A stretch of 64,000 nucleotides of DNA from JAJRZL01 sp964557855 (GCA_964557855.1 CAZLBP010000001.1:164108-228107), one strand, 5' to 3'. Positions 46,298 to 56,768 are shown, counted from the stretch's first letter. Notes: generated by a model from the sequence alone, not told the origin. Made by a program: numbers and translations.

Positions 46298-46825
46298 GCG
46301 CCCTACGGGGACCGGTTCTTTCTGCTCGCTATTGTTGTCGTGGCTGAAGAAGAGAATCCGAATCAGCAGGTACACGATCGAGCAGCTGATGGCGGCGTCG
46401 GCGAGGTTGAAAGTCCACCAGCGCTCCAGATTGAGGAATCCGATATCGAAAAAATCGACATCGATGAAGTCGATCACGCGGCCCAGCCGGATGCGATCTA
46501 CTATATTGCCGATCGCGCCCCCTGTGACGAACGCCAGGGGAAACGCCAGGTGGGGGTCCGTGCGGTTGGCGTACAGATAGTAGAGCACTAAAGCCAGGAT
46601 GATAAACGAGGAGATCAGGTAATACAGAGGTGAGCCGAAATTGGTCCCCATAGCGCCGCCCTCGTTGAAGATGAGGGTGAGCATGAAGAAGTCACCCAGC
46701 ACCTCGACCGACTGCGTGGCCGACAGGTAGTCGACCGCCCAGAGCTTCGAGGCCTGGTCGGCGAGCACGACCAGCACCACTATGACAGCCGACCAGAGAA
46801 GCGTATTACCTTTTCTTCTTGACAG
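46295..46825 (-). CDS. lspA: Lipoprotein signal peptidase LspA (start codon uncertain)
   Basis: About 176 aa, four TM helices. Cleaves lipoprotein signal peptides in the inner membrane. The two catalytic-Asp regions are clear: GGAIGNIVDRIRLGRVIDF and WWTFNLADAAISCS, and the N-x-G-x-x-x-G motif is NEGGAMG. Between the dksA end and the first TM helix there is no in-frame ATG, GTG or TTG at a sensible position. CTG at 46825, preceded by GAGG nine bases away, fits best and overlaps dksA by 20 bases. It lies in the common ileS-dksA-lspA order. Confidence 0.88.
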   Translation of the reverse strand: MSRRKGNTLLWSAVIVVLVVLADQASKLWAVDYLSATQSVEVLGDFFMLTLIFNEGGAMGTNFGSPLYYLISSFIILALVLYYLYANRTDPHLAFPLAFVTGGAIGNIVDRIRLGRVIDFIDVDFFDIGFLNLERWWTFNLADAAISCSIVYLLIRILFFSHDNNSEQKEPVPVGR

Positions 46826-47198
46826 TGCGAGCGTCCTCTTCGGAAGATTTGCATTCGATACAGAGTCGGGCGTGGGGGACAGCGGTGAGCCGCGATTTGC
46901 TGATCGGCTTACCGCATTCGAAGCACTTGCCGTATTCATCATTTTCGATACGGCGCAGAGCTTCATCGATGTGATAAATGAGTCGACCCGATCGGGAAGC
47001 CAGCATGAATGCTTTTTCCCGTTCCATGGCGTCCGTGCCCTGGTCGGCCATGTGATAGGAATAGGACGAGATATCGCCGGTTGACTCCCGGATCGTCTTC
47101 GAAACCTGGGCATCCATCTGGAAGCCCATGTCCTCCAGAAGAGCTTTCCTTTTTTCCAGCAACAGCTTGCGGTATCTTTCCTTTTCCGCCTTAGTCAT
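46806..47198 (-). CDS. DksA/TraR-type C4 zinc finger protein
   Basis: 130 aa. An N-terminal coiled-coil hairpin is followed by a C4 zinc finger (CFECGKPISK, then LCIECK). DksA-family proteins bind the RNA polymerase secondary channel. The acidic tip residues of true DksA are not evident, so it could be a paralogue; genes of this type are commonly found between ileS and lspA. It starts 16 bases after the ileS stop. Confidence 0.9.
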   Translation of the reverse strand: MTKAEKERYRKLLLEKRKALLEDMGFQMDAQVSKTIRESTGDISSYSYHMADQGTDAMEREKAFMLASRSGRLIYHIDEALRRIENDEYGKCFECGKPISKSRLTAVPHARLCIECKSSEEDARTVKKKR

Positions 47199-47214
47199 TA
47201 CGTTACCCCAGTCA

Positions 47215-50200
47215 TTACGCCTTTGCCACGGCGATCGTTGTGTTCTCCCCGTTTATGTTCCATTCGGTGCCTCCGTCAATGGAGTCACCATCGGTGAATT
47301 CAATACTGGCCGCCAGTGTTTCCTGCCGGATAAAGTCTTCGTGTCTCAGGGCCGCCTGCTTGAGGCGATCGGTCGGCTTCACCTTCACTCTGATTTGATC
47401 CGTCACTTCAAAGCCTGACTTCTTCCTCATGTTTTGTATCTTGTTCACTATCTCCCGGGCAAACCCTTCGTCGCGAAGCTCATCCGTTATCTCCGTAACC
47501 AGCGCCACGGTCAGGGAGCCGTTAGATTCTACGGCAAACCCCTCCTGTTCGTTACGGTCGATTTGCACCACATCTTCGGTTAACACCAGCTTCTGCCCGT
47601 TGTTGACGAACTCCACTTCCTTCGTGCGCGTGAAGTCCTTGATCGCCTGCGAGTCGAGGCCGCCGACGAATTCCGCAGCCCGCTTGACGTGCTTGCCCAG
47701 TTTCGGCCCGGCTTCTTTGAACTTGAGCCTGGCCGAATAGGTGACGTACCGATCGATGTCCTCGGCCGGGCTGACCTCTTTGATGTTAAGTTCGTCCTTG
47801 ACGATATGGAGATAGTCCTCCAGCCGGTCAAACCCGACATGCTTCGGCAGCGCCACTTTGAGTGATGATAGCGGCTGGCGGACTTTGATGTTTTTGCGGG
47901 AACGGGCGGCGCGTCCAAGTGCGACGATGTTCTCGATCAAGCCCATAACTTCTTCCAGATCGGCGTCAATCACAATCTCGTCAGCTTCGGGAAACTCGGT
48001 CATATGGACCGACAAGGGGAGGCTGTGCTTTTCCCGATTTTCGCCGGCCAGTTCCAGCCAAAGCAACTCCGACACAAACGGCGTCACCGGCGCGGTCAAG
48101 CGACACAGCCCTTCGAGGACCTGATACAGTGTCAGATAAGCTCTCATTTTGGAGGGGTCATCCCCTTTAGCCCAGAAACGTCGCCGATTGTTGCGCACGT
48201 ACCAGTTGGAAAGCTCATTGATGACGAAATCCTGAATGGCTCTGACCGGCCGCGTGATCTCGTAGTTGTCCAGGGACCGGTTCACTCGCTTGACCAGAGT
48301 GTTGTAGCGGGAGCTGATCCATCGATCGAACCGTTCCGGCTCTCCCGCTTTGGCAGCCAAATAGCCTTCTATCGTCTGCCCCGACTCGGCCGCTCTCTCC
48401 ACAATCTTATCGATATTGGCATAGAGTGCGAAGAACGCGTACGTATTGCGCAAGGTATCGAAATACTTCCGGACAACTTCCTTCAAACCCTCGATATTGA
48501 ACCGCGTGGGCACCCAGGGATTTGAGTTTGACACGAGGTACCAGCGTACCGGATCGGCGCCGTATTGATCCACTGTTTCGAACGGGTTCACGACATTGCC
48601 GATGTGCTTGGACATCTTCTTGCCGTCTTTGTCCAGGATAAACTCGAAAACAACCACGTTTTTGAAAGGAGGCTTGTCGTAGAGCAGGGTGGAGATGGCC
48701 AGCAGACTGTAGAACCACCCGCGGGTCTGATCGACAGCCTCACTGATGAAATCGGCCGGATAATGAGTCTCGAAGACTTCTTTGTTCTCAAAAGGGTAAT
48801 GCCACTGCGCAAACGGCATAGCGCCGGAGTCAAACCAGACGTCGATCACTTCCGGAACGCGCGTCATGGAGCCGCCGCATTCGTCACACTTAAGTTTTAG
48901 GAAGTCAATCCAGGGCTTGTGCAAGTCCAGTTTTCCTACCTTCAATCCGGTATATGTGTTATTCGATTGTAGTGTATCACCCGGAATTACTCTGTCCACT
49001 AACTCGCGGATAGAACCAACTGTTATTCTGCGGCCACACTTTTCATCATCGCAAACCCAAATCGGCAATGGTGTCCCCCAGAACCGCTCGCGTGAGAGCG
49101 ACCAGTCGATGTTGTTCTCCAGCCAGTCGTTCATACGGCCGGTGCGGATATCGTCCGGATGCCAGCCGATGGCGTTGTTGTTGCGAATGAGGGCATCGCG
49201 GAACTGAGTGGTGCGAATGTACCAGGATTCGCGAGCTATGTACACCAATGGTGAGTGACAGCGCCAGCAGAAGGGATAGGAGTGCTCGTACAGCTCCTTC
49301 TTGAGCAGCTTGCCGGCAATCTTCAGGTCCTTGATAATCTGCGGGTCGGCATCCTTGATGAACATATCGGCGTAGGGTCCCGCCATCGATTTGAACATAC
49401 CGTTGGCTTCGCTGGCCTGAAGCACCGGCAATCCGTACTTCTGTCCGACTTCATAGTCATCGGCGCCGAATCCGGGGGCGATGTGAACGATCCCCGTACC
49501 GTCATCAAGAGTAACGAAATCAGCATTGATGACGAAGAAAGCCTTGTCGGCCTGGTCTTTGAACGTGTCGAATAGCGGTTCGTACGGCCTTTTCTCGAAC
49601 TCCGAGCCCTTGAACCGCTTTACAACTTCCCTGGGTTCTCCCAATACTTTCTCGACAAGTGCCTCGGCCAGCACCAGCTTTTCGCCCTCGTGCTCCACCA
49701 TCATATAATCCGCATCCGGTTTCATGCAAAGGGCGGCATTGGAGGGGAGTGTCCATGGTGTCGTGGTCCAGATGAGATAGAAGAAATCGTCGTCTTTGGC
49801 TTTGACTTTGACGAAGATCGATGGGTCCTTGACCGTCTCGTACCCTTGGGCCACCTCATGGCTGGACAAGCCGGTTTCGCATCGGGGGCAGAAGGGGAGA
49901 GTTTTGTACCCCTTGTAGATCAAGTCGCGGTCCCAGAATGTTTTCAGGATGTGCCAGACGGTCTCGATATATTCGTTTTTCAGTGTGACATAGGCATCAT
50001 CAAGATCAAGCCAGTAGCCTATCCGACGCGTAAGTCGGTTCCAGTCTTCCAGATAGGTGAACACGGATTCGCGGCATTTCCGGTTGAACTTATCGACGCC
50101 GTATTTGACGATTTCGGCTTTGGACTCGAGTTTGAGTTGTTTTTCGGCTTCGATTTCGACCGCCAGGCCGTGCGTATCCCAGCCGGCTTTGCGGTCTACT

Positions 50201-50436
50201 CGAAAGCCCTGCATGTACTTATAGCGACAGAACAGGTCTTTTATGGTGCGGGCAATAACATGGTGAATGCCCGGGCGCCCGTTCGCCGTTGGAGGGCCTT
50301 CGTAAAACACGAAATGCGGGCGGTCCATGGCCGCCTCCTGGGCTTTTTCAAAGACCGCATTGTCATCCCAGAACTTCAGTATCTTCTCTTCCCCCTTGGG
50401 GATAGTGAAACCGTCTTTAAGAGTGTCGAATTTCAT
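47215..50436 (-). CDS. ileS: Isoleucyl-tRNA synthetase, type 2 (eukaryote-like)
   Basis: 1073 aa, class I synthetase. HIGH-type motif GRPGIHHV (about residues 53-60) and KMSKHIGN. The GPPTANGRPGIHH context, the overall length and the lack of a C-terminal zinc finger indicate the IleS2 type, which resembles the eukaryotic cytosolic enzyme and is generally mupirocin-resistant (family knowledge). Contains editing and anticodon-binding domains. Confidence 0.96.
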   Translation of the reverse strand: MKFDTLKDGFTIPKGEEKILKFWDDNAVFEKAQEAAMDRPHFVFYEGPPTANGRPGIHHVIARTIKDLFCRYKYMQGFRVDRKAGWDTHGLAVEIEAEKQLKLESKAEIVKYGVDKFNRKCRESVFTYLEDWNRLTRRIGYWLDLDDAYVTLKNEYIETVWHILKTFWDRDLIYKGYKTLPFCPRCETGLSSHEVAQGYETVKDPSIFVKVKAKDDDFFYLIWTTTPWTLPSNAALCMKPDADYMMVEHEGEKLVLAEALVEKVLGEPREVVKRFKGSEFEKRPYEPLFDTFKDQADKAFFVINADFVTLDDGTGIVHIAPGFGADDYEVGQKYGLPVLQASEANGMFKSMAGPYADMFIKDADPQIIKDLKIAGKLLKKELYEHSYPFCWRCHSPLVYIARESWYIRTTQFRDALIRNNNAIGWHPDDIRTGRMNDWLENNIDWSLSRERFWGTPLPIWVCDDEKCGRRITVGSIRELVDRVIPGDTLQSNNTYTGLKVGKLDLHKPWIDFLKLKCDECGGSMTRVPEVIDVWFDSGAMPFAQWHYPFENKEVFETHYPADFISEAVDQTRGWFYSLLAISTLLYDKPPFKNVVVFEFILDKDGKKMSKHIGNVVNPFETVDQYGADPVRWYLVSNSNPWVPTRFNIEGLKEVVRKYFDTLRNTYAFFALYANIDKIVERAAESGQTIEGYLAAKAGEPERFDRWISSRYNTLVKRVNRSLDNYEITRPVRAIQDFVINELSNWYVRNNRRRFWAKGDDPSKMRAYLTLYQVLEGLCRLTAPVTPFVSELLWLELAGENREKHSLPLSVHMTEFPEADEIVIDADLEEVMGLIENIVALGRAARSRKNIKVRQPLSSLKVALPKHVGFDRLEDYLHIVKDELNIKEVSPAEDIDRYVTYSARLKFKEAGPKLGKHVKRAAEFVGGLDSQAIKDFTRTKEVEFVNNGQKLVLTEDVVQIDRNEQEGFAVESNGSLTVALVTEITDELRDEGFAREIVNKIQNMRKKSGFEVTDQIRVKVKPTDRLKQAALRHEDFIRQETLAASIEFTDGDSIDGGTEWNINGENTTIAVAKA

Positions 50437-50666
50437 AGTCGTCTTCTGCTACAGTTCAAGTTTCCTATAGCCCAGTAATTTACGCGGCAAGATCGACGTT
50501 GTAAAGATTTTTCGGTCATACACTGCAGCTCCTGTTGAGTGCGAGCCTTTTGCCGCTGCAAATCAGGGAATGGCGATTTTCGTTTTACGCTTCTTGTGAA
50601 TTGATTATCGACAGCGGGCCGCTATATTCCCTGTCGAACCGGAAGTGAACTGAGCCAAAGGACTTT

Positions 50667-51728
50667 ATGACTGCGAATACAATACCATTGCCGGTCTTTC
50701 AGTGCATCAAGAGAACGGCTCTGATATGCCTGTTGCCGGTGGCCTGCTGTACCAGCGCATCTTCCGGTATCAAAGAAAACCTCGCCTCGTCTTCGGTCGG
50801 CGTGAAAGTGCAATCGGTGTTCAATAATCATGAGTCGACTGGACGCAACTCATCATTCGAGATGAAGCGTGTACGGCTCCTTTTCGACGGTCGCTTCGGA
50901 GCAATGCTGCGCGGCCATATTTCGCTTGAGGGCGTCGATGATTCAGGGTTGATTGTCATTCAGGCCTTTGGCGACGTCGGCATTAATCCTGCCTTAACCA
51001 TACGAGCCGGCCAGTTTTTGGTACCGTTCGGGCGCGAGTCGCGCCGTTCATTCGATAAGCGCAAGTTCTACAGTCGTTCGCTGGTAACGGAGGCAGTCAC
51101 TCGGGATATGGGGCGTCGAAGCGAATCCGGGCGCAATGGGCGTTTCCGGGACATTGGCGCAGCCCTTTTCGGTGGATTCAAACCTTCACCGCGGATATCA
51201 CTCGGTTATCACATCGCAGTCCTCAATGGCAACGGGATTCTCACTGAGGATAACAACGACAGCAAAGATCTGGTGGCACGGTTAACCATCAACGGTCCGC
51301 CGGGAGTGTCGGTTGGCGGCTCGGCCTACACGGGGACGTTCTTAAATGAAAGCGACTCCTTGTCACACGGCGAACGTGCCCTGGGCATGGACGGCAACTG
51401 GGAAGGGATGATTGCTTCGCGGCGGGTCGAAATACAGGCCGAGTACATTGCCGCCAACTACAAAACGCCGTCTGGTGATATAAGTCTGGAAGGTTTCTAT
51501 GTGCAAACGGCAATTATGCCCTTGGACCGGGTCGAACTTTCTGTCCGCTACGAAAAATTTCGGCCGGACTCGAATCACCAATCCGGCGTAACGCGGAGAC
51601 GTGTTTCCTTGTCTGCGCGGTATTACCTTTATTCGCATGCCTATTGGGCCGTTGACTATGAAGTGCGGGAGTGGGACAATCCGCAACCCGGCAACTTGCT
51701 GGCGGTGCAGCTTATGGTCACCTGGTGA
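50667..51728 (+). CDS. OprP/OprO-like outer membrane porin
   Basis: 353 aa. An N-terminal hydrophobic signal (TALICLLPVACCTSAS) is followed by alternating beta-strand sequence with aromatic girdles, ending in W (LLAVQLMVTW), as for outer-membrane barrels. RAGQFLVPFGRESRRSFDKR is the recognisable phosphate-selective porin O/P-type segment. AAAGGA precedes the ATG by four bases. Substrate unknown. The 230 bases to ileS (50437-50666) should hold both divergent promoters. Confidence 0.82.
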   Translation: MTANTIPLPVFQCIKRTALICLLPVACCTSASSGIKENLASSSVGVKVQSVFNNHESTGRNSSFEMKRVRLLFDGRFGAMLRGHISLEGVDDSGLIVIQAFGDVGINPALTIRAGQFLVPFGRESRRSFDKRKFYSRSLVTEAVTRDMGRRSESGRNGRFRDIGAALFGGFKPSPRISLGYHIAVLNGNGILTEDNNDSKDLVARLTINGPPGVSVGGSAYTGTFLNESDSLSHGERALGMDGNWEGMIASRRVEIQAEYIAANYKTPSGDISLEGFYVQTAIMPLDRVELSVRYEKFRPDSNHQSGVTRRRVSLSARYYLYSHAYWAVDYEVREWDNPQPGNLLAVQLMVTW

Positions 51729-51764
51729 GCTCGGCGGAGCTCAGCTTTGCAGACCCGCTCGAAC

Positions 51765-53585
51765 TTACGCCAACTGCTTCAACTCCTCCACCTGCTCCCC
51801 AAAGAGCTTCAGGGTCGCCTCAACCGGGGTCGGGGTGGACATGTCGATGCCACAGATCTTGAGCAGCTCGATCGGGTAATCCTTGCCGCCGGATGACAGC
51901 AGTTCCAGGTATTTGTCGATCAGTCCCGGCTCGCCCGATGTGACCCTCTGCATAATGGCCTGCGAGGCGGCGTAGGAGGTAGCGTACTGGTACACATAGT
52001 AGGCCATCATATAGAAATGGGGGATGCGGCTCCATTTGATGGGAGTGAGATCATCCACCGTCATACCATCACCGTAGTATTTTCCCGTGAGCTGTCGCCA
52101 GAGGTCGGTCAGGTAATCCGGTGAAAGGGCACCGCCCTTTTCGACCTCTTCGTGCATCGTCAGCTCGAATCTAGCATACAGGATCTGGTTGAAGAAGGTG
52201 CCGACCGTGTTGTCTATTTGCCGATTCAGGAGGTACAGCTTCTGCATCTTGTCGGTTGCCCTTTCGAGCAGATACTGAAGCAGCAAACCTTCGTTGAGAG
52301 TTGAAGCAACCTCGGCGACGAAGATCGAGTAATGCGATTTCTGATACGGCTGCGCCTGGTTGGACAGGTAGCTGTGCATGGCGTGACCCATTTCGTGGGC
52401 CAGCGTGAACATGTTGTTAACCGTGTCATTGTAGTTCATGAGGACAAACGGATGGGCCGTATAGCTGCCCCAACTGTACGCGCCGCCGCCTTTACCCTGG
52501 GTCTCGAACACATCCACCCACCGTGAGCCAAGCCCTTTCCGGAGCACTTCGATGTACTTGTCACCCAATGGCCGGACGGCCTCGAGGACGTTGTTAACCG
52601 CCTCGTCGTACGAGACTTCGTAGTCCTGTTCCGGAAACAGGGGACACATCATGTCGTAGGGGTGGATTTCATCCAGATTGAGGATTTTCTGGCGTGCTCC
52701 AACGTAGTCATGTAGTCCCGAGAGGTTGGCCTCGGTTGTGTCCAGAAGCGAGTGATATACTTCCACAGGGATGTTATCACCAAAAAGCGAACTCGCCAGA
52801 CAACTGTCGAACCTGCGCGCCCGGCTGTAGAAGACATCTTTGTTGACACTCGATGCCAGCGAAGCGCCCAGTGTGTTGACGTGGTCTTTGTAGACCGAGT
52901 AGAAGCCCTGGTGGGCATCCCGTCGGACCCGGGGATCGGAAGATTCCATGAACTTGGCGAAACGCTGTTTGGAGAGGGGTACTTCTTCCCCCTTTTCATC
53001 CGTAATCGAGGGGTAGACGAGATCGGCGTCATCCAGCATGGTGAAGATGGATTCGGGCCCTCGGGCGACGGTCGAAGACAAGGCCAGCAACTCCTCGACC
53101 TCTTCGGAGCGGATGTGTTTGCGGGAACGAATCAACTCCTTAATATAGAAATCATAGACATCGGTCCTGGGGAATTTAGCGGCCATGTCCAGTAATGCCG
53201 CTTCGTCAATCTTCAGCAACTCGGGCTCGATAAAGGCAAAGGCGGCACCGGTTACCGAAGCCAACTGCATGGCCCGATCAGTCATGGCCTGATACCTGGA
53301 TACTCGATTGTCAAGGTCCTGGTTCAGCCGCGCATACTGGAGCAGCTTGACCGAGATAATGGTCACTTCGGTTCGGGTCTCCAGGCACTCGAACAGGAGG
53401 TCGGGCGATGACGCCAGCTTGCAGGTAAAGCCTTTGGCTTTCTCGACCAGCTGTTGTACTTCTTCTACGGCTCTTTCCCAAGCGGCATCGGATTCAAACA
53501 GGTCGGTCAGATTCCAGGTATGTTTATCGTCAATCTCTGCCCGGGTGGGAATGGCTTTCGATTTTGTGTCGGTTGCTGCAGGCAT
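51765..53585 (-). CDS. pepF: Oligoendopeptidase F
   Basis: 606 aa, M3B zinc peptidase acting on oligopeptides in the cytoplasm. The zinc site is HEMGH at residues 397-401 (FTLAHEMGHAMHSYL), with the third ligand Glu in ASTLNEGLLLQYLLE. The N-terminal helical PepF domain is complete. AGGAG lies eight bases before the ATG. Confidence 0.96.
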   Translation of the reverse strand: MPAATDTKSKAIPTRAEIDDKHTWNLTDLFESDAAWERAVEEVQQLVEKAKGFTCKLASSPDLLFECLETRTEVTIISVKLLQYARLNQDLDNRVSRYQAMTDRAMQLASVTGAAFAFIEPELLKIDEAALLDMAAKFPRTDVYDFYIKELIRSRKHIRSEEVEELLALSSTVARGPESIFTMLDDADLVYPSITDEKGEEVPLSKQRFAKFMESSDPRVRRDAHQGFYSVYKDHVNTLGASLASSVNKDVFYSRARRFDSCLASSLFGDNIPVEVYHSLLDTTEANLSGLHDYVGARQKILNLDEIHPYDMMCPLFPEQDYEVSYDEAVNNVLEAVRPLGDKYIEVLRKGLGSRWVDVFETQGKGGGAYSWGSYTAHPFVLMNYNDTVNNMFTLAHEMGHAMHSYLSNQAQPYQKSHYSIFVAEVASTLNEGLLLQYLLERATDKMQKLYLLNRQIDNTVGTFFNQILYARFELTMHEEVEKGGALSPDYLTDLWRQLTGKYYGDGMTVDDLTPIKWSRIPHFYMMAYYVYQYATSYAASQAIMQRVTSGEPGLIDKYLELLSSGGKDYPIELLKICGIDMSTPTPVEATLKLFGEQVEELKQLA

Positions 53586-53723
53586 ACATTCGTCTCCTAA
53601 ATGTTCGCGTTATATTGAAGCTAATATGAGGCAGGAAGCTGCGAACCGCAAGTAAGCTGCGCCGTTTTTTTGCCTCCGTTACGTACTTGTAGCGCAGTCA
53701 GCTCGGGTAATAACTGCGGCTTT

Positions 53724-54995
53724 TCAAAAGATAGTCAGGCAGACGGGCCATCGGTCGGTGCGAAACAGTTCGTGCAGCTGATCCAGGTATTGTAAATCTG
53801 AGAGGCTGACACGCGAATATCGATATAGCGACTCAAAACCGACGGTACCCATAATCAAAGACGTGAAATCCGAGACATTGATATCAACTGCTACATCATA
53901 GGCGTCATTCTCTGTCACCCTCGGTCGACCGTCTTCAAAGCACACGATAAAGCAGCACTCATTCTCCGGCAGGAACGTGTCGTTAACTGTCAGGCTGATC
54001 TTCAGATTTTGCCCGGCAAAATTCCGGTTCTTCAGCGTATCGAAAATGCGGTTCACATCCAACAGTCGGTACATAATGCCGATTCCGGCCGTATGGCTGG
54101 CATGATATATCGGGCCGATGAGGTCTTCGTCGGTGCTGCGGGAGTCCTCAAGCAGATGATGGAAATCATCATCCTGTGTGCGTATGATTATCTCCTTGAC
54201 CTGGTCGGCCTGGGTGCGGAGAAACGCCATGAACTCGGCCAGAACGGCCGGAGAGTCGTAAACGAGATCATTGACGATGAGCGAATTATCGAGGAAATTG
54301 GTCGGTCTGCCCTTTTGAAAAGAGAACGCCATATAGCCGGAGAGCTCACCGTCCGAATCAAAGCCGATGTATTTAACTTCACGGCGTTTCTCAAGAATCA
54401 TTTCCCAGCCCAGCTCGGATTCCTCTATCATGCCGTGAGTTCCGTCAACCACTCGATTATAGTAGCGGGTCAGTCTGGGAATATCATCGGATGTCAGATA
54501 CCTGATGTGTTCCGGCGGAGCACCTGACGGAAACTGCCTGGGCTTCAGATGATATTGGTAACCCTTGCTGCCGTAGCCGCAGCCCATGTTGCGGTAGAAA
54601 TCCGGACGGAAAGACCACAGCAGTGCGAGCGGGGCGCCTTTCTCGCGGAAGTGGCGGAAATAGAACTGCATGAGTTCCTTGGCTACGTGCTGTTTCTTAT
54701 GTAGAAGACCTACCGCCAACATGCCGGCCCCGCCCGCAAGGACCTTCCGGCCAAATAGATTCATGCGGTAATCATGCAGGCGGATGCCGCCGAGAAGTTC
54801 ACCGTTGCGGTATAAGCCGAAGAGGCTGTTCCTGGGATCGGCGTTGGCTCGATCGAAGCGCTCACGCCCTTTCTTCCTATCCTCGTCCGTAACTACCTGA
54901 AAGACCGGATAGGCGTCGTAGACGATTTCGAGGAATCGATCGATATCATCGTCCGGCAGTCGCTTGATACCTGACATGGGCATATGGTGGCACAT
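53724..54995 (-). CDS. Eis-like GNAT acetyltransferase
   Basis: 423 aa. It has the three-part layout of Eis proteins: an N-terminal GNAT domain (GAGMLAVGLLHKKQHVAKEL binds the acetyl-CoA pyrophosphate), a second degenerate GNAT domain and a C-terminal SCP2-like domain (LSDLQYLDQLHELFRTDRWP). The family acetylates amines such as aminoglycosides or protein lysines; the target here is unknown. Other in-frame Mets at 54983 and 54977 are possible starts; none has a clear Shine-Dalgarno. Confidence 0.85.
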   Translation of the reverse strand: MCHHMPMSGIKRLPDDDIDRFLEIVYDAYPVFQVVTDEDRKKGRERFDRANADPRNSLFGLYRNGELLGGIRLHDYRMNLFGRKVLAGGAGMLAVGLLHKKQHVAKELMQFYFRHFREKGAPLALLWSFRPDFYRNMGCGYGSKGYQYHLKPRQFPSGAPPEHIRYLTSDDIPRLTRYYNRVVDGTHGMIEESELGWEMILEKRREVKYIGFDSDGELSGYMAFSFQKGRPTNFLDNSLIVNDLVYDSPAVLAEFMAFLRTQADQVKEIIIRTQDDDFHHLLEDSRSTDEDLIGPIYHASHTAGIGIMYRLLDVNRIFDTLKNRNFAGQNLKISLTVNDTFLPENECCFIVCFEDGRPRVTENDAYDVAVDINVSDFTSLIMGTVGFESLYRYSRVSLSDLQYLDQLHELFRTDRWPVCLTIF

Positions 54996-55029
54996 GTTCC
55001 GCGAATTGCAGGTTGTGCTTCGCCGGATT

Positions 55030-56544
55030 CTAGAAACCGTAAATCTTGCCGTACTTCTTATTCATGTATTCCACGAGCGGCTTGTAGTTGAGCGGCTTAC
55101 CGGTGACCTTTTCGCAGAGGTCGGTCGCCCGGTAACGCTGACCGTGCTGATGGATATTCGTACGCAGCCATTCCCGCAACGTCAGGAACTCACCGCGTTC
55201 GAACTGTTCGTACAAGTCCGGCATGTCTGCCAGGGCTTTGGCGAAGAACTGCGCCGAATAGAGATTACCCAGCGTATAGGTCGGGAAGTACCCCACGAGT
55301 CCCGCCGACCAGTGGATATCCTGAAGGCAGCCGTTGGAGTCCTTGTCGACATCGATACCGAAATACTTCTTGAAGCGGCTGTTCCACTCGGCGGCCACGT
55401 CGGCCGGCTTGAGGTCGCCGGTCAGGAGCGCCCGCTCGATCTCGAAGCGAAGGAGGATATGCAGGTTGTAGGTGGCTTCATCGGCCTCGACGCGTATATA
55501 CGACGGTGTGACATTGTTAATGGCGGCATAGAAATCGTTCAGCGAAACTCCGGCCAGAGACTTCTTGAACAAACGCTGCGCCTGGGGCAGGAAGTACTTC
55601 CAGAACGGTTTCGAGCGACCGACCTGGTTCTCCCACATGCGCGACTGCGATTCATGAATTCCCAGTGATACCGATTCACCCATGGGCATACCGAAATGGG
55701 TCTCTTTGTCTATACCCATCTCGTACAAGCCGTGGCCCGCTTCATGCATTGTTCCGAAGAGCGCATCATTGAGACGGTTGGGATTATAGCGTGTGAGAAT
55801 GCGCGTATCGCCGGGGCCGATGCCGGTGCAGAAAGGGTGCGTCGTGATATCGAGTCGACCGGCGTTGAAATCGTATCCGATAGCGGCCGCAACCGACTCG
55901 CCGAACACTTTCTGCAGGTTAACATCGTACTCCCGCTCGACAATCGAAACATCCGGTTTCTTCGGGGCGTCTTTGATCTTCTGGAGAAGTGTGACCAGCT
56001 GTTCACGGAGGTTCTTGAAAACGCTCTCGATATCGTCAATCGTGGCGCCCGGCTCATAATCATCAAGCAGGGCGTTGTATCGCTCTCCCTCATACCCGTA
56101 GGCATCGGCTTTCTTCTGCATCAGTCCGATGACTTTCTCCAGCCACGGGAGGAAGGCCTTGAAATCGGACTCCTTGCGAGCTTTGGCCCAATGTTCCTGG
56201 GCCAGGGAAGTCGTCTTGGTGATTTCCTCCACCAAATCGGTCGGGAGCTTGGTCAGTTTGTCGTACTGATAGCGCAGTTCCCGGATGTTGGCGGCCTCGG
56301 GCGAATCGTTGTTCTTCACCAGGTCCGATTCTTCCACCTGGCTGATCAGTTCCCCGACCTTGGGATCGGTGAATTTGGTATGTGTCAGGTTGGCGATAAT
56401 GCCCAACTGATCGGCCCGAAACGCTCCGCCCCCGGGCGGCATGTACGTCTGCTGGTCCCAGTGCAGGACGGAGGCTGTGGAGGCCAGCAGGGAGATGTTC
56501 TTGCACTCTTTGACGAGTTCGTCGTAAGCGGCTTGCGCGGTCAT
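55030..56544 (-). CDS. Carboxypeptidase Taq (M32 metallopeptidase)
   Basis: 504 aa. Zinc motif HEAGH at residues 267-271 (FGTMHEAGHGLYEMG), with the third ligand in SLGIHESQSRMWEN. HPFCTGIGPGDTRILTRYNP is also family-specific. Removes C-terminal residues from peptides in the cytoplasm. AAGGAG lies eight bases before the ATG. It may be co-transcribed with the Eis-like gene 34 bases downstream. Confidence 0.96.
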   Translation of the reverse strand: MTAQAAYDELVKECKNISLLASTASVLHWDQQTYMPPGGGAFRADQLGIIANLTHTKFTDPKVGELISQVEESDLVKNNDSPEAANIRELRYQYDKLTKLPTDLVEEITKTTSLAQEHWAKARKESDFKAFLPWLEKVIGLMQKKADAYGYEGERYNALLDDYEPGATIDDIESVFKNLREQLVTLLQKIKDAPKKPDVSIVEREYDVNLQKVFGESVAAAIGYDFNAGRLDITTHPFCTGIGPGDTRILTRYNPNRLNDALFGTMHEAGHGLYEMGIDKETHFGMPMGESVSLGIHESQSRMWENQVGRSKPFWKYFLPQAQRLFKKSLAGVSLNDFYAAINNVTPSYIRVEADEATYNLHILLRFEIERALLTGDLKPADVAAEWNSRFKKYFGIDVDKDSNGCLQDIHWSAGLVGYFPTYTLGNLYSAQFFAKALADMPDLYEQFERGEFLTLREWLRTNIHQHGQRYRATDLCEKVTGKPLNYKPLVEYMNKKYGKIYGF

Positions 56545-56768
56545 TTCGTGACTCCTTATCTGTAGTCAATTCAAATGTTCGTGTTTACCGGCTATCGAGA
56601 CAGCGGCTCGACAGCCCTCTGCAGTCCATAGCAGGACGTATATAATAGAAAAAAACCCAGGGGCTGGCAAGTCAGTTTACAGGGATTTTGCGGTCTTACA
56701 TTCGAAGAAACCACGGAGGCAAAACAAAGCTCTAATCGAAAAAAGCTCTCTGGCACAGGTAGTACTCC

